The translations under genes were made by a program, and so were the position numbers. This document shows positions 45,329 to 53,105 of a stretch of DNA of 64,000 nucleotides, in pieces. Source of the DNA: Halobacteriovorax sp. GB3 (GTDB lineage: Bacteria; Bdellovibrionota; Bacteriovoracia; Bacteriovoracales; Bacteriovoracaceae); assembly GCF_028649655.1 (NCBI RefSeq), contig NZ_JAQSLN010000003.1, positions 434,001 through 498,000 on the forward strand. Direction: 5' to 3'. Within the stretch, counting starts at the first letter, position 1; the number at the start of each line of letters is the position of its first letter. The notes below the pieces were generated by a model, which was not told the DNA's origin, did no database searches, and saw nothing but the letters and a program-made list of their open reading frames with translations.

Positions 45329-45344
45329 CGTGCAAAGTTGCACG
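45329..45344. promoter_or_regulatory. Inverted repeat next to the trxB operon promoter
   Basis: CGTGCAA-AG-TTGCACG is a perfect seven-base inverted repeat, seven bases before the -35 of the promoter at 45352-45380, a position typical of an activator site. Single half-sites occur in the mgtC and phnD upstream regions. Confidence 0.5.
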
Positions 45345-45351
45345 TCGGCCC

Positions 45352-45380
45352 TTGAACAAAGGTGTAAATTCCCTTATAAA
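45352..45380 (+). promoter_or_regulatory. Strong sigma-70 promoter for the trxB operon
   Basis: TTGAAC (45352-45357) and TATAAA (45375-45380) are exactly 17 bases apart, giving a leader of about 30 bases before the ATG at 45417. Confidence 0.65.
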
Positions 45381-45416
45381 TACTGGATAATTATTAAATT
45401 AAGATCAGGAGCCCTC

Positions 45417-45608
45417 ATGGCCAAAAGAAGACAAAAAAAGCAGATTTATCGTTACGAGTGTACCATTACTGGTGAAACTTACAAGACGACTAAGCAAGCA
45501 AAGAATCCAGATGACCTCATCAGTGTTCAGGCCTATTACGAAATGAACCCTGAAGAAGATGATAGACCAGAAGAAATTAAGATCCAATTAGAACAAAGCC
45601 AAGGATAA
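45417..45608 (+). CDS. Small basic/acidic hypothetical protein, 63 aa, upstream of trxB
   Basis: The ATG at 45417 has AGGAG seven bases upstream and follows a good promoter; the frame is open further upstream but that part would overlap the promoter. The product begins basic ('MAKRRQKKQIYRYECTITG') and ends acidic ('MNPEEDDRPEEIKIQLEQSQ'), with a single Cys. The opening 'Y-x-C-T-I-T-G-E-x-Y' looks like half a zinc ribbon or a short beta hairpin, but no second Cys pair exists. trxB starts six bases after its stop. No family recognised. Confidence 0.65.
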   Translation: MAKRRQKKQIYRYECTITGETYKTTKQAKNPDDLISVQAYYEMNPEEDDRPEEIKIQLEQSQG

Positions 45609-45614
45609 TTTAGC

Positions 45615-46544
45615 ATGGAAAAGCGTAAAGTTATTATCGTAGGTTCAGGTCCTGCGGGTTACACAGCTGCCCTCTATACTTCTAGAGCAAATCTTGCTCC
45701 TCTCGTTATTGAAGGACATGAGCCTGGTGGACAACTTACGACAACAACAGATGTAGATAATTTCCCAGGGTTTCCCGAGGGAATTATGGGGCCAGAACTA
45801 ATGGCCAATATGAAAAAGCAAGCTGCTCGTTTTGACACTGAGTTTTTAACGACTCATGTAACGAGTGTTGATCTTTCTAAAAGACCATTCCACGTTAAGT
45901 GTGAGAATGGAAATGAATACCTTGCCGAGTCTCTCATCATTTCAACAGGCGCTTCTGCGAAGTACCTCGGACTTGAAAATGAAAAAGAACTAATTGGTAA
46001 AGGTGTTTCAGCATGTGCAACTTGTGATGGTTTCTTCTATCGCGACAGAGTCGTTCACGTCGTCGGTGGTGGAGACACGGCAATGGAAGAGGCAACATTT
46101 CTTACAAAATTTGCTTCAAAAGTTTACGTTGTTCACAGAAGAGATGAACTTCGTGCTAGTAAGCCAATGCAAGAGCGTGCTTTTGCCAATGAAAAAATTG
46201 AATTTGTTTGGGATAGTGCTGTTACAGAAATTATCGCTGACCCAACTGGTGTTACGGCCATTAAGGTAGAGAATCTTAAAACTGGTGAGATCACAGAGAG
46301 AAAAACTGATGGTCTTTTCATGGGTATTGGTCACAAACCAAATACAGATTTCCTAGATGGTCAGATCAAATTAGATGATCACGGTTTCATTATCACAGAA
46401 GGTAGATATCCAGATACAAATATTCCTGGTGTTTTTGCATGTGGTGATGTTCAAGATTCTTACTACAGACAAGCAATCTCTGCAGCAGGTAGTGGATGTC
46501 AGGCCGCCATAAGGGCCGAAAGATTTCTAGAAGAAAACGAATAA
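45615..46544 (+). CDS. trxB: Thioredoxin reductase (NADPH)
   Basis: This is a classic low-molecular-weight TrxB of 309 residues: FAD site 'IIVGSGPAGYTAALYTSRAN', the redox-active C134-A-T-C137 in 'VSACATCDGFFYRD', the NADPH site 'VHVVGGGDTAMEEATFL' with 'VHRRDELRA', and the C-terminal FAD contact 'GVFACGDVQDSYYRQAISAA'. It passes electrons from NADPH to thioredoxin in the cytoplasm. It is the second gene after the small 63-residue gene and is closed by a strong terminator. The promoter has an inverted repeat beside it, so the operon is probably regulated. Confidence 0.97.
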   Translation: MEKRKVIIVGSGPAGYTAALYTSRANLAPLVIEGHEPGGQLTTTTDVDNFPGFPEGIMGPELMANMKKQAARFDTEFLTTHVTSVDLSKRPFHVKCENGNEYLAESLIISTGASAKYLGLENEKELIGKGVSACATCDGFFYRDRVVHVVGGGDTAMEEATFLTKFASKVYVVHRRDELRASKPMQERAFANEKIEFVWDSAVTEIIADPTGVTAIKVENLKTGEITERKTDGLFMGIGHKPNTDFLDGQIKLDDHGFIITEGRYPDTNIPGVFACGDVQDSYYRQAISAAGSGCQAAIRAERFLEENE

Positions 46545-46550
46545 TGAATT

Positions 46551-46580
46551 AAGCGCTCACACACTGAGCGCTTTTTTTTC
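46551..46580. terminator. Terminator after trxB, shared with the convergent response-regulator gene
   Basis: AAGCGCTCA-CACAC-TGAGCGCTT forms nine base pairs followed by T8. The left arm contains the stop codon of the minus-strand gene. It is strong for trxB and weaker for the opposite strand. Confidence 0.85.
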
Positions 46581-46934
46581 GCTTGTTAGACACGCTAAAA
46601 ATTCCTCAAGATCAAACGGCTTACAAAATGTACGGTCAGCTCCGGCCTTAGCAGCAAGCTTTAAGTACAAATCTCCCGAATGAACGCGACCACCTGAGAT
46701 TGCAATAATCTTGAGTGCCGGATAATCGGCCTTAAGTTTTTGGACAAGAGACACACCATCGAGCTTAGGCATGGCCATATCTGTGACGACGCAGGAATAA
46801 GTTTCATCAACGAGATCAAGGGCCTCTTTTCCGTCACTAGCGCAAACGACGTTGATTCCCTCATCCTGTAAAAACTCGTTGAGTATCTCTCTTAAAAACG
46901 CATCATCATCGACTAAAAGTACTTTATTTTCCAT
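46557..46934 (-). CDS. Single-domain response regulator (CheY-like receiver)
   Basis: The product has 125 residues, a receiver domain only. The acidic pocket is in 'KVLLVDDDAFLREIL', the phosphoacceptor Asp is in 'SCVVTDMAMPKLDG', the switch Ser in 'IIAISGG' and the conserved Lys in 'TFCKPFDLEEFL'. With no output domain it must act by protein contact, as CheY or Spo0F do. No kinase gene is adjacent; the histidine kinase at 12745 or the CheX-like protein at 6725 are possible partners by class only. The gap 46935-47060 upstream is AT-rich with no clear feature. Confidence 0.94.
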   Translation of the reverse strand: MENKVLLVDDDAFLREILNEFLQDEGINVVCASDGKEALDLVDETYSCVVTDMAMPKLDGVSLVQKLKADYPALKIIAISGGRVHSGDLYLKLAAKAGADRTFCKPFDLEEFLACLTSEKKALSV

Positions 46935-47060
46935 AGATAAATTTTAGCAAGGTTTTTACTTAGATAGATAATAAAGATTACCTTAACAAAAAATCAAGGT
47001 TTCTTACCTGAGCTCATTCCAAATCAAGAAAGATTGATTCAATCATGATAAAATATCAAA

Positions 47061-48350
47061 TTAAGGAAGGTAGTCCTTGATGCCCCAGGCCTCTAACTCA
47101 ACAATTGTTGCTTTAGAACGCTCTAAATTAATTGGAACTTTTCGAATCATATAGCCACCACGTATGGAAATTTCAAGAAGTCCTTTTGCTTTTGAGCCAT
47201 CTCTAATTTTACCAGCAAGATAGAAATCAGCACTAGACTTATACCGAGGATCCTTAGATTTCATAAATCGTGTGTAGAATACGTGCCCCCCGCCAAACTC
47301 TCCATGACCATTAATTTCACTTAGGGACAATTTATAGTTTTTAGAATTATCGCTCATTTTATACTTTGAAGTTTTTAGAAAATTTAATCGAACATGAACA
47401 AGAAAACTACTTGAACGTCCATCAATATCACTTTTCTTAGACTGTTCACTTAGAAATTGAAACACTTTCCAAAAGACATCATTTTCACAGACGTATTCAA
47501 CACATTCAATCTCTGCACCAGAGAGCCCCTGTTTTCGTAAAAAATCCATGTGTGGTCTTGTAAAGAAGGCCTGTTCACCGAGTTCGAAATTGAGATATTT
47601 TATACTTCTATTTGATGAGAACGGATCTGGTCTTTCTCTTTCTAAATAGTAATAATAATTTAAATGAGCAGAAGTTACAGGGACCGCCAAATCATCCTGA
47701 AGATAAAAAGAAAGACTTCCTGTATTGGCCAATCGAAAGTTCCCGACGACATTTAAAATCTTCACACTGTGAATATAATCTCTAAGCTTTTGATCGAAGA
47801 AAAAATCATTTCTAAGTCCAACGAGAAAATCTGAGCCAAAGAGCATATCTCTCAATTCTTTTTTTCCAAAGATAAAGTCTTTCACCTTACGAAGATAGAG
47901 AGGCACCTTAGCAATCTGGGTTCCCTGAAAAGGAGTACCCAAAGTTATGATGTGCTCTATACGATTTTTTACAATCTCATAGGAGTGCTGACTTAACTTT
48001 TTTCGAAGAGCAGCTCTAATCCAATTAAATGTAACAAGACCACCTTGAGAGTGAGCAATAACACTAACTTTATCATTCTGTGAAAGATCGAGATTTTCTT
48101 TTAAATAAGAATCTAGCATCTCTGTAAAGTCATTTACATCGTATTGATCTTGTCCAGTAGGATAGGAGAACATATATTTCTTATGGGCCCTTAAGGGATA
48201 CTCATCTCCTAACTTCTTAAGCAGACCCTCATCCATATAGTCAAATGTTCCAGGTCCTGAAGCGATTCCATGGATAAAAATTAAATGATGAACACTCGCA
48301 AGAGATTGGAGCGAAAGAAAAAAGAAAAATAAAATAAATATTTTTTTCAT
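47061..48350 (-). CDS. Secreted lipase/PGAP1-like alpha/beta hydrolase
   Basis: A signal peptide (MKKIFILFFFFLSLQSLA) precedes an alpha/beta-hydrolase fold. The oxyanion strand is 'HHLIFIHGIASGPGTFDYM'; the nucleophile elbow 'VSVIAHSQGGLVTFNWIRAA' has the G/A-H-S-x-G Ser. A Leu/Phe-rich region follows ('IITLGTPFQGTQIAKVPLYL'), which is typical of PGAP1-like and triacylglycerol lipases. The C-terminal ~120 residues form an extra beta-rich domain. Secretion suggests it acts on lipids or esters in the periplasm or, in a predator, on prey; that is inference. It stands alone, downstream of the PilZ-GAF gene on the same strand. Confidence 0.8.
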   Translation of the reverse strand: MKKIFILFFFFLSLQSLASVHHLIFIHGIASGPGTFDYMDEGLLKKLGDEYPLRAHKKYMFSYPTGQDQYDVNDFTEMLDSYLKENLDLSQNDKVSVIAHSQGGLVTFNWIRAALRKKLSQHSYEIVKNRIEHIITLGTPFQGTQIAKVPLYLRKVKDFIFGKKELRDMLFGSDFLVGLRNDFFFDQKLRDYIHSVKILNVVGNFRLANTGSLSFYLQDDLAVPVTSAHLNYYYYLERERPDPFSSNRSIKYLNFELGEQAFFTRPHMDFLRKQGLSGAEIECVEYVCENDVFWKVFQFLSEQSKKSDIDGRSSSFLVHVRLNFLKTSKYKMSDNSKNYKLSLSEINGHGEFGGGHVFYTRFMKSKDPRYKSSADFYLAGKIRDGSKAKGLLEISIRGGYMIRKVPINLERSKATIVELEAWGIKDYLP

Positions 48351-48384
48351 ATCTCTATTTTAGGTAAACTCAAGACCAGTGCAA

Positions 48385-50325
48385 CTAACTGGCTAAAGAT
48401 TCCGATTCCTCTAATATAATGCCAAAGTAATTTCGATATAATTCTCGTCCATGAAAAAGTCGTTCCCTAAAGGCATCAACTTTCATTTGAAACTTATCAG
48501 CGACCTCTTCAAGAGTAAGTCCTTTTTGCAAATGCTTATCCGAGAGAGCTGTTAAATAGAGTGTTTCTAAGTCTGCGTGAGAAAGAGATCTCAACTTCTC
48601 TGGTTCAACACCTTCAAGGATTGATTCAAAGATATGAAATTGTCCTAGGTCAACATCGATAACAGGAATAACATCCGGAGATATCTCTTCGATATAATGA
48701 AAGCTCGAGTTATAAAGAACTAATCGATCAATTGCGGTTTTTAACTCTTGAATATTACCTGGCCAATCGTAGTTTTTAAAAAAATCAACAATCTTAGGAC
48801 CAAGCCTTTTGACATACTGACCTTGCTCGTGACAAACCTTTTCCAAAAAAAGTTTCATGAGTGGAATAATGTCTTCCTTTCTCTCTCTTAGAGAAGGAAT
48901 GTGAATCATTTTCTTAGAGATTTCTTCAAACAAACTCAATTCAAAGTCTGAGCTATTTTTTAAGTAAATCAAACTCTTTGGACTCGTACAAATGAATCGA
49001 ATATCTGCTCTTGATTTCATCAATTTTAAAAGTTCATTTTGACACTCAATTGTAAGAGAGCAAATATCTTTAAAAATAATTGTTCCACCAGAATAGAGAT
49101 CTAGTTTACCTACCTTTTGATCGCCTCCAATGAGTAAATCATTTAGATCTTTGACATCGAGTACATCATGACAATTGACGACCCCACGGCCAAGATCCTT
49201 TCTTTCACTTTCTTGATGAATCATTTCTGCTAGTAGCTTCTTCCCTACACCATATTCGCCTGTAATTAAAACTGTTTCATCTGTAGACTTCACCATATTT
49301 ACAAAGCGCTTAAGGTCATCGTTTTGCTTTGAAACACCGACAAGAGAGAAAGACTGATCTTGAACAAACTCTAACTCACTATCTTTAAGAGGTGTTCGAT
49401 GAAAGTCTCTCCAAATTGATGTAATCGTAAATGAGAGGATTTCACAAAAGAGAATATCTTCTCCAGAAAAGAAGTCCTCTCCTTTTTTATTGGCAAACTC
49501 TAAAATACCAACAATAGAGCCCTGATCATCATATACCGGGATAAGCATCAAACTTGTCGTTTTAATGTCGTAATATTCTGTTAACTCTCGGTAGAGAGGA
49601 TCTGTTGAAAACTTTGTTATTCTTGTATTAATGATTCTTCTTTCGTTTAAAACTTTTTCTACAAGAGAGTGACGAAAAGAGAAAACGTTATCTGAGAGCG
49701 TTTCCTTTTCAAAATCATACAAGACGACTTGAGAACGCTTTCTATTGATCGTATAGAAGTGATATCTTTTGGCCTTAATAACTCTGGCCGTTTCTCTAAA
49801 AATGACTGTTTGAAAACTTCGAAGCTGATCAAACTTTCTCATGTCTTGATAGAGACTTTTAAGAAGTGAGATTTTTTGTAAACTGGTTTGTTTTTTTACC
49901 ATCCCTTCATTACTAATCAATTCAATGAGATGGTTTTTTAATCTCTTAGTAGAAAAGCTAGAAATAAACTTTTCAATGAACTTTTTACTCATCCCCTGCT
50001 GTTCAACATCGAACTCAAGGCCACAAAAATACTTAATACATTCACCATAGTCATTGAGAATTTGATTAACTCTCGTTAAGCGTGATGAGATGAAAAATTC
50101 AACGCCTTTGAAAGAAAGAGCAACATAGTATGTTTGATTTAGCTGCATATTCGTTCGACTATAGAAACCCACTCCCGAGAGAGACAAATTCACTAATTCA
50201 ATCCCACCAATTAAATTTTCCTCAATATTGGAACTGGTAGATACTGAAAATTGGATTTTATCTTCACTCGTCACAGGGATGCGAAATGAACGATGTGACC
50301 TTAACTTGCTAATATTGTTTACCAT
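48385..50325 (-). CDS. PilZ-GAF-AAA+ regulator with degenerate sigma-54 activator module
   Basis: Residues ~8-125 are PilZ-like ('HRSFRIPV' and 'NLSLSGVGFYS', the R-x-x-R and N-x-S-x-x-G elements that bind cyclic-di-GMP). Residues ~160-305 are a GAF domain. Residues ~325-545 are an NtrC-type AAA+ domain with an intact Walker A (GEYGVGKK, 356-363) and 'IPSLRERKEDI'. However, the GAFTGA loop is missing, Walker B reads GGTIIFKDI instead of the usual GGTLFLDEI, and 'WPGNIQELK' has Gln where the sensor-II Arg belongs. The tail has a helix-turn-helix-like stretch (603-625). It is unlikely to activate sigma-54 or hydrolyse ATP. Its divergent neighbour has the same plan. Confidence 0.75.
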   Translation of the reverse strand: MVNNISKLRSHRSFRIPVTSEDKIQFSVSTSSNIEENLIGGIELVNLSLSGVGFYSRTNMQLNQTYYVALSFKGVEFFISSRLTRVNQILNDYGECIKYFCGLEFDVEQQGMSKKFIEKFISSFSTKRLKNHLIELISNEGMVKKQTSLQKISLLKSLYQDMRKFDQLRSFQTVIFRETARVIKAKRYHFYTINRKRSQVVLYDFEKETLSDNVFSFRHSLVEKVLNERRIINTRITKFSTDPLYRELTEYYDIKTTSLMLIPVYDDQGSIVGILEFANKKGEDFFSGEDILFCEILSFTITSIWRDFHRTPLKDSELEFVQDQSFSLVGVSKQNDDLKRFVNMVKSTDETVLITGEYGVGKKLLAEMIHQESERKDLGRGVVNCHDVLDVKDLNDLLIGGDQKVGKLDLYSGGTIIFKDICSLTIECQNELLKLMKSRADIRFICTSPKSLIYLKNSSDFELSLFEEISKKMIHIPSLRERKEDIIPLMKLFLEKVCHEQGQYVKRLGPKIVDFFKNYDWPGNIQELKTAIDRLVLYNSSFHYIEEISPDVIPVIDVDLGQFHIFESILEGVEPEKLRSLSHADLETLYLTALSDKHLQKGLTLEEVADKFQMKVDAFRERLFHGRELYRNYFGIILEESESLAS

Positions 50326-50433
50326 ATTCTTCTTCCTTAAAGATCGCTACACCCTCAACTTATCGGAAAAAATAAAGTCCTCTTTACTAAATCTTCCAGA
50401 CCTTTTGACCGACAAGGACACTAGGAGATTCAT

Positions 50434-52185
50434 ATGGATAAAACCCTTTTAAACTACCAATTTTACAAATCTTTTCGTATGCCAATGGAAGAGAAGGATA
50501 AAGTATTTGTAAAAATAACGAGAAAACAAGAAGGGAATATTGAAGAAGTCTTCAGTGGAAGAATTATCAATATCAATCTCACTGGATTAAATTTATCTTC
50601 CCAAAAGAAAATAGCAGATGGAGAGGATTTAGATATTCTCATTTATACCAAGAGGTTTTTTAACAACTGGGATTTCAATGTTAAAGGGCGCGTTGTTCGT
50701 TCATTTTTCAGCGCCGAAGGAAAAAGTGAAATCGTCTACGGTGTAAAGCTAGAGACTCAAGATAAAGACTCTGAACTTCATTATTTTCTAAAAGACTTTA
50801 TCCATCGCTTTTCAAAGTCTAGACTTAAAAACTATCTCATTGAATCGGCCATAGCTGAAAAGCGCATCTCGTCAGAAGAAGGAATAGAGCTCTACTCTCT
50901 CATGTGTGCTCTATATGTCGGAAGTACAAAAGATCCACTTCAAGAAGAATTAGAAAATGCCTGTCAGATTCTCGATGTAGAAATTGGAAGAATTTATAAA
51001 ATTAATATTAACAATCAAACTCTAGAGAATATAGCAACAACAGAAGAGAAAACGATCAAAGAAAAAGATTACAGAAAGGGACTAACTGGTGCCGTCTTTT
51101 CTAGTTCTTCTCTTTATAATCTAGATTTAAGACGAGTCGACAAGCACCCTTTCAATCAGCCAAATATGAAAACGGCCCTTGCTCACCCTCTCTACAATAG
51201 GGATCATAAAACAATTGGGGTTATTGAATTTATTAATAAAAAATCCTCTAAGAAGTTTTCAATTAATGATGAGCGTTTTGTAAAACTCGTTGCAAGTTTA
51301 GTTTCACACCATTTTGATGACTTTGTCCCTCAATCGAGAGTCACTCAAATTGAAGAACTTAATCCTCTTGATCAAACATTCCAATCTCTCTACGTTGGGA
51401 CAAGTCTTGAATCAATTGAGATTAGAAAAATCATTAACTCTCTTAAAACAAAGTCTGAAAACCTTCTGATCGTTGGAGAAAAAGGGGTTGGAAAAAACTT
51501 TCTTGCCACAGGAATCCATAATCAGGGATGTCAATCAAGTGATGAACTTGTGATCTTAGATTTTCAAAAAGACTCCGTTCGCGAGGAATTTGATAAAGAA
51601 GATTTTCTAGAAAAATTAGGACTAGACTCCCCAGGTACAATTATCATTAAAGAGGTTGGCAATCTTTCAATCTCAGAACAAAAATCACTTTATAACTTAA
51701 TTAATCGATCTCAAAAACGATTTTTAACAACATCATCTAAGGACTTATTGAGTCTTGTTGAAAATGGTCGCTTTTTAAAGAAGCTCTACTTCTTTCTTTC
51801 TAAGGCCCTTTTACACCTAAAGCCACTACGAAACAGAGAGAGTGAAATCATCGACATCGCAGAGTATCTCATCAAGCAAGAGGCTCAAAAGCGTAATCTC
51901 AGAAGGCCAAAACTTGATGAAGAAACAATCGATCGTATCCTCTCCCACTCATGGCCAGGCAATTTCACTGAGCTTCAGAAAGTCGTTAAGAAGTCTATGA
52001 TGAAGTACAATCCTGAGAATGACTTTTATTTAGATCTCTTACCTGATCAAAAAGTCTATGTCCCCACACGCAATAAGAAGATGTATAAGATCATAGAATC
52101 ACTTGCTCAACATAGCGATTCCACAATCTTTTTTGACACTCATAAAAAGATTTTAGAGGAAATTATCAAGAGAAAAGTCTCATAA
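50434..52185 (+). CDS. PilZ-GAF-AAA+ regulator, divergent paralogue, degenerate ATPase
   Basis: This has the same order as the divergent gene: PilZ-like residues ~8-125 ('YKSFRMPM', 'ININLTGLNLSS'), GAF ~150-300, AAA+ ~320-530 with Walker A GEKGVGKN (348-355). Again there is no GAFTGA loop, Walker B is PGTIIIKEVG without the Asp-Glu pair, and sensor II reads 'SWPGNFTELQ' without Arg. The helices after the PilZ domain ('SRLKNYLIESAIAEKRISS') match those in its partner ('KRLKNHLIELISNEGMVKK'). The C-terminus is short, ending in a basic helix. Start ATG has GGAG upstream. The pair probably arose by duplication and may form a hetero-oligomer; function unknown. Confidence 0.75.
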   Translation: MDKTLLNYQFYKSFRMPMEEKDKVFVKITRKQEGNIEEVFSGRIININLTGLNLSSQKKIADGEDLDILIYTKRFFNNWDFNVKGRVVRSFFSAEGKSEIVYGVKLETQDKDSELHYFLKDFIHRFSKSRLKNYLIESAIAEKRISSEEGIELYSLMCALYVGSTKDPLQEELENACQILDVEIGRIYKININNQTLENIATTEEKTIKEKDYRKGLTGAVFSSSSLYNLDLRRVDKHPFNQPNMKTALAHPLYNRDHKTIGVIEFINKKSSKKFSINDERFVKLVASLVSHHFDDFVPQSRVTQIEELNPLDQTFQSLYVGTSLESIEIRKIINSLKTKSENLLIVGEKGVGKNFLATGIHNQGCQSSDELVILDFQKDSVREEFDKEDFLEKLGLDSPGTIIIKEVGNLSISEQKSLYNLINRSQKRFLTTSSKDLLSLVENGRFLKKLYFFLSKALLHLKPLRNRESEIIDIAEYLIKQEAQKRNLRRPKLDEETIDRILSHSWPGNFTELQKVVKKSMMKYNPENDFYLDLLPDQKVYVPTRNKKMYKIIESLAQHSDSTIFFDTHKKILEEIIKRKVS

Positions 52186-52304
52186 AAACCGAGTCAATGA
52201 CGCGGCTATTAATTTTCTTTTGACAGACCAAGACCACCTTGAAAGAATATCTCTAGAGTTCAATGATTGAACTCATGAAGAATCACAAACCGAGGATTGG
52301 TCAC

Positions 52305-53105
52305 ATGGATATCTTTAACTACCAAACGTTTGATACGTCTCTAAGTAAGAAAACAAGAAGTCTCACTCTTACTTTTAAAAGGGAGACCATCAATAGAGAA
52401 ATGCTTTTCGAACTTGAAGGCCTTTTTAATTGGCTAAGTTCAAAGATTGAGATCTCAACTCTCATACTCACATCTCATAGTGATATTTTTTGCCAAGGAA
52501 TTGATTTAGAAGATTGGAAAGATAAAGGGCCATCTGAACTCCAGGCTTTCCTTAAGCGTTTTTCTAAGCTCACAAATGCTCTCACTTACTTACCTCAAAC
52601 AGTCATTGCAGATCTTAGGACAGATGTCGCTGCCGAGGGAATTGAACTCGCTCTCTGCGCTGATATTCGCATTGCTCGTTCAGGCCTTTCATTGAATTTC
52701 AACTTTCTAGAAAGAGGTCTTATGCCGCAGGCGCCAATGTATGAAAGGGCCCACCAACTTTTTGGAATGCAGAATCTAAAAAATTGGATTTACTCTAAGA
52801 AAAAACCTAGTACTGAAACTCTTATTCACAACGGATTTCTTCTTTCAACTTATGCCGCCAATGAAGAAATATCAGAGATCCTCACCTACCTTCGTGATGT
52901 CTCTCCAATTTCACGCTTACAAAGTAAAATGGCCTTCAAAGTTTACGATGTCGACTTTGAAAAAGAGCGCATTGAAAAAATCGACTCATTTCAAATGGCC
53001 ACTCTTAGCATTGAAGACTGGAAAAAAGAAAAAGAAGACTTCACTCCTGCCCGTGAAATTGGCTCAACATTAAAAAGAAAAGAAGTTGAAAAAAATTACG
53101 CTTAA
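52305..53105 (+). CDS. Enoyl-CoA hydratase/isomerase (crotonase) family protein
   Basis: The ATG at 52305 has GAGG nine bases upstream; the in-frame ATGs at 52263 and 52275 have none. The product has 266 residues. Crotonase-fold elements are 'LILTSHSDIFCQGIDLEDWK' (the family's F-S-x-G-x-D-L strand) and 'VAAEGIELALCADIRIARSG' (oxyanion-hole helix, usually G-G-G-x-E-L-A-L-x-C-D). The first Gly residues of that motif are changed to Ala-Glu-Gly, so activity may differ from hydration of enoyl-CoA. The last residues overlap the end of umuC by four bases. No other fatty-acid gene is adjacent. Confidence 0.8.
   Translation: MDIFNYQTFDTSLSKKTRSLTLTFKRETINREMLFELEGLFNWLSSKIEISTLILTSHSDIFCQGIDLEDWKDKGPSELQAFLKRFSKLTNALTYLPQTVIADLRTDVAAEGIELALCADIRIARSGLSLNFNFLERGLMPQAPMYERAHQLFGMQNLKNWIYSKKKPSTETLIHNGFLLSTYAANEEISEILTYLRDVSPISRLQSKMAFKVYDVDFEKERIEKIDSFQMATLSIEDWKKEKEDFTPAREIGSTLKRKEVEKNYA

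Noticed and set aside
48385-52185. Calling the two PilZ-GAF-AAA+ proteins sigma-54 activators
   Set aside because: Both lack the GAFTGA loop and the Walker B acid pair needed for that function.
52263-52304. Earlier starts of the crotonase gene
   Set aside because: The ATGs at 52263 and 52275 have no ribosome-binding site, whereas 52305 has GAGG at good spacing.
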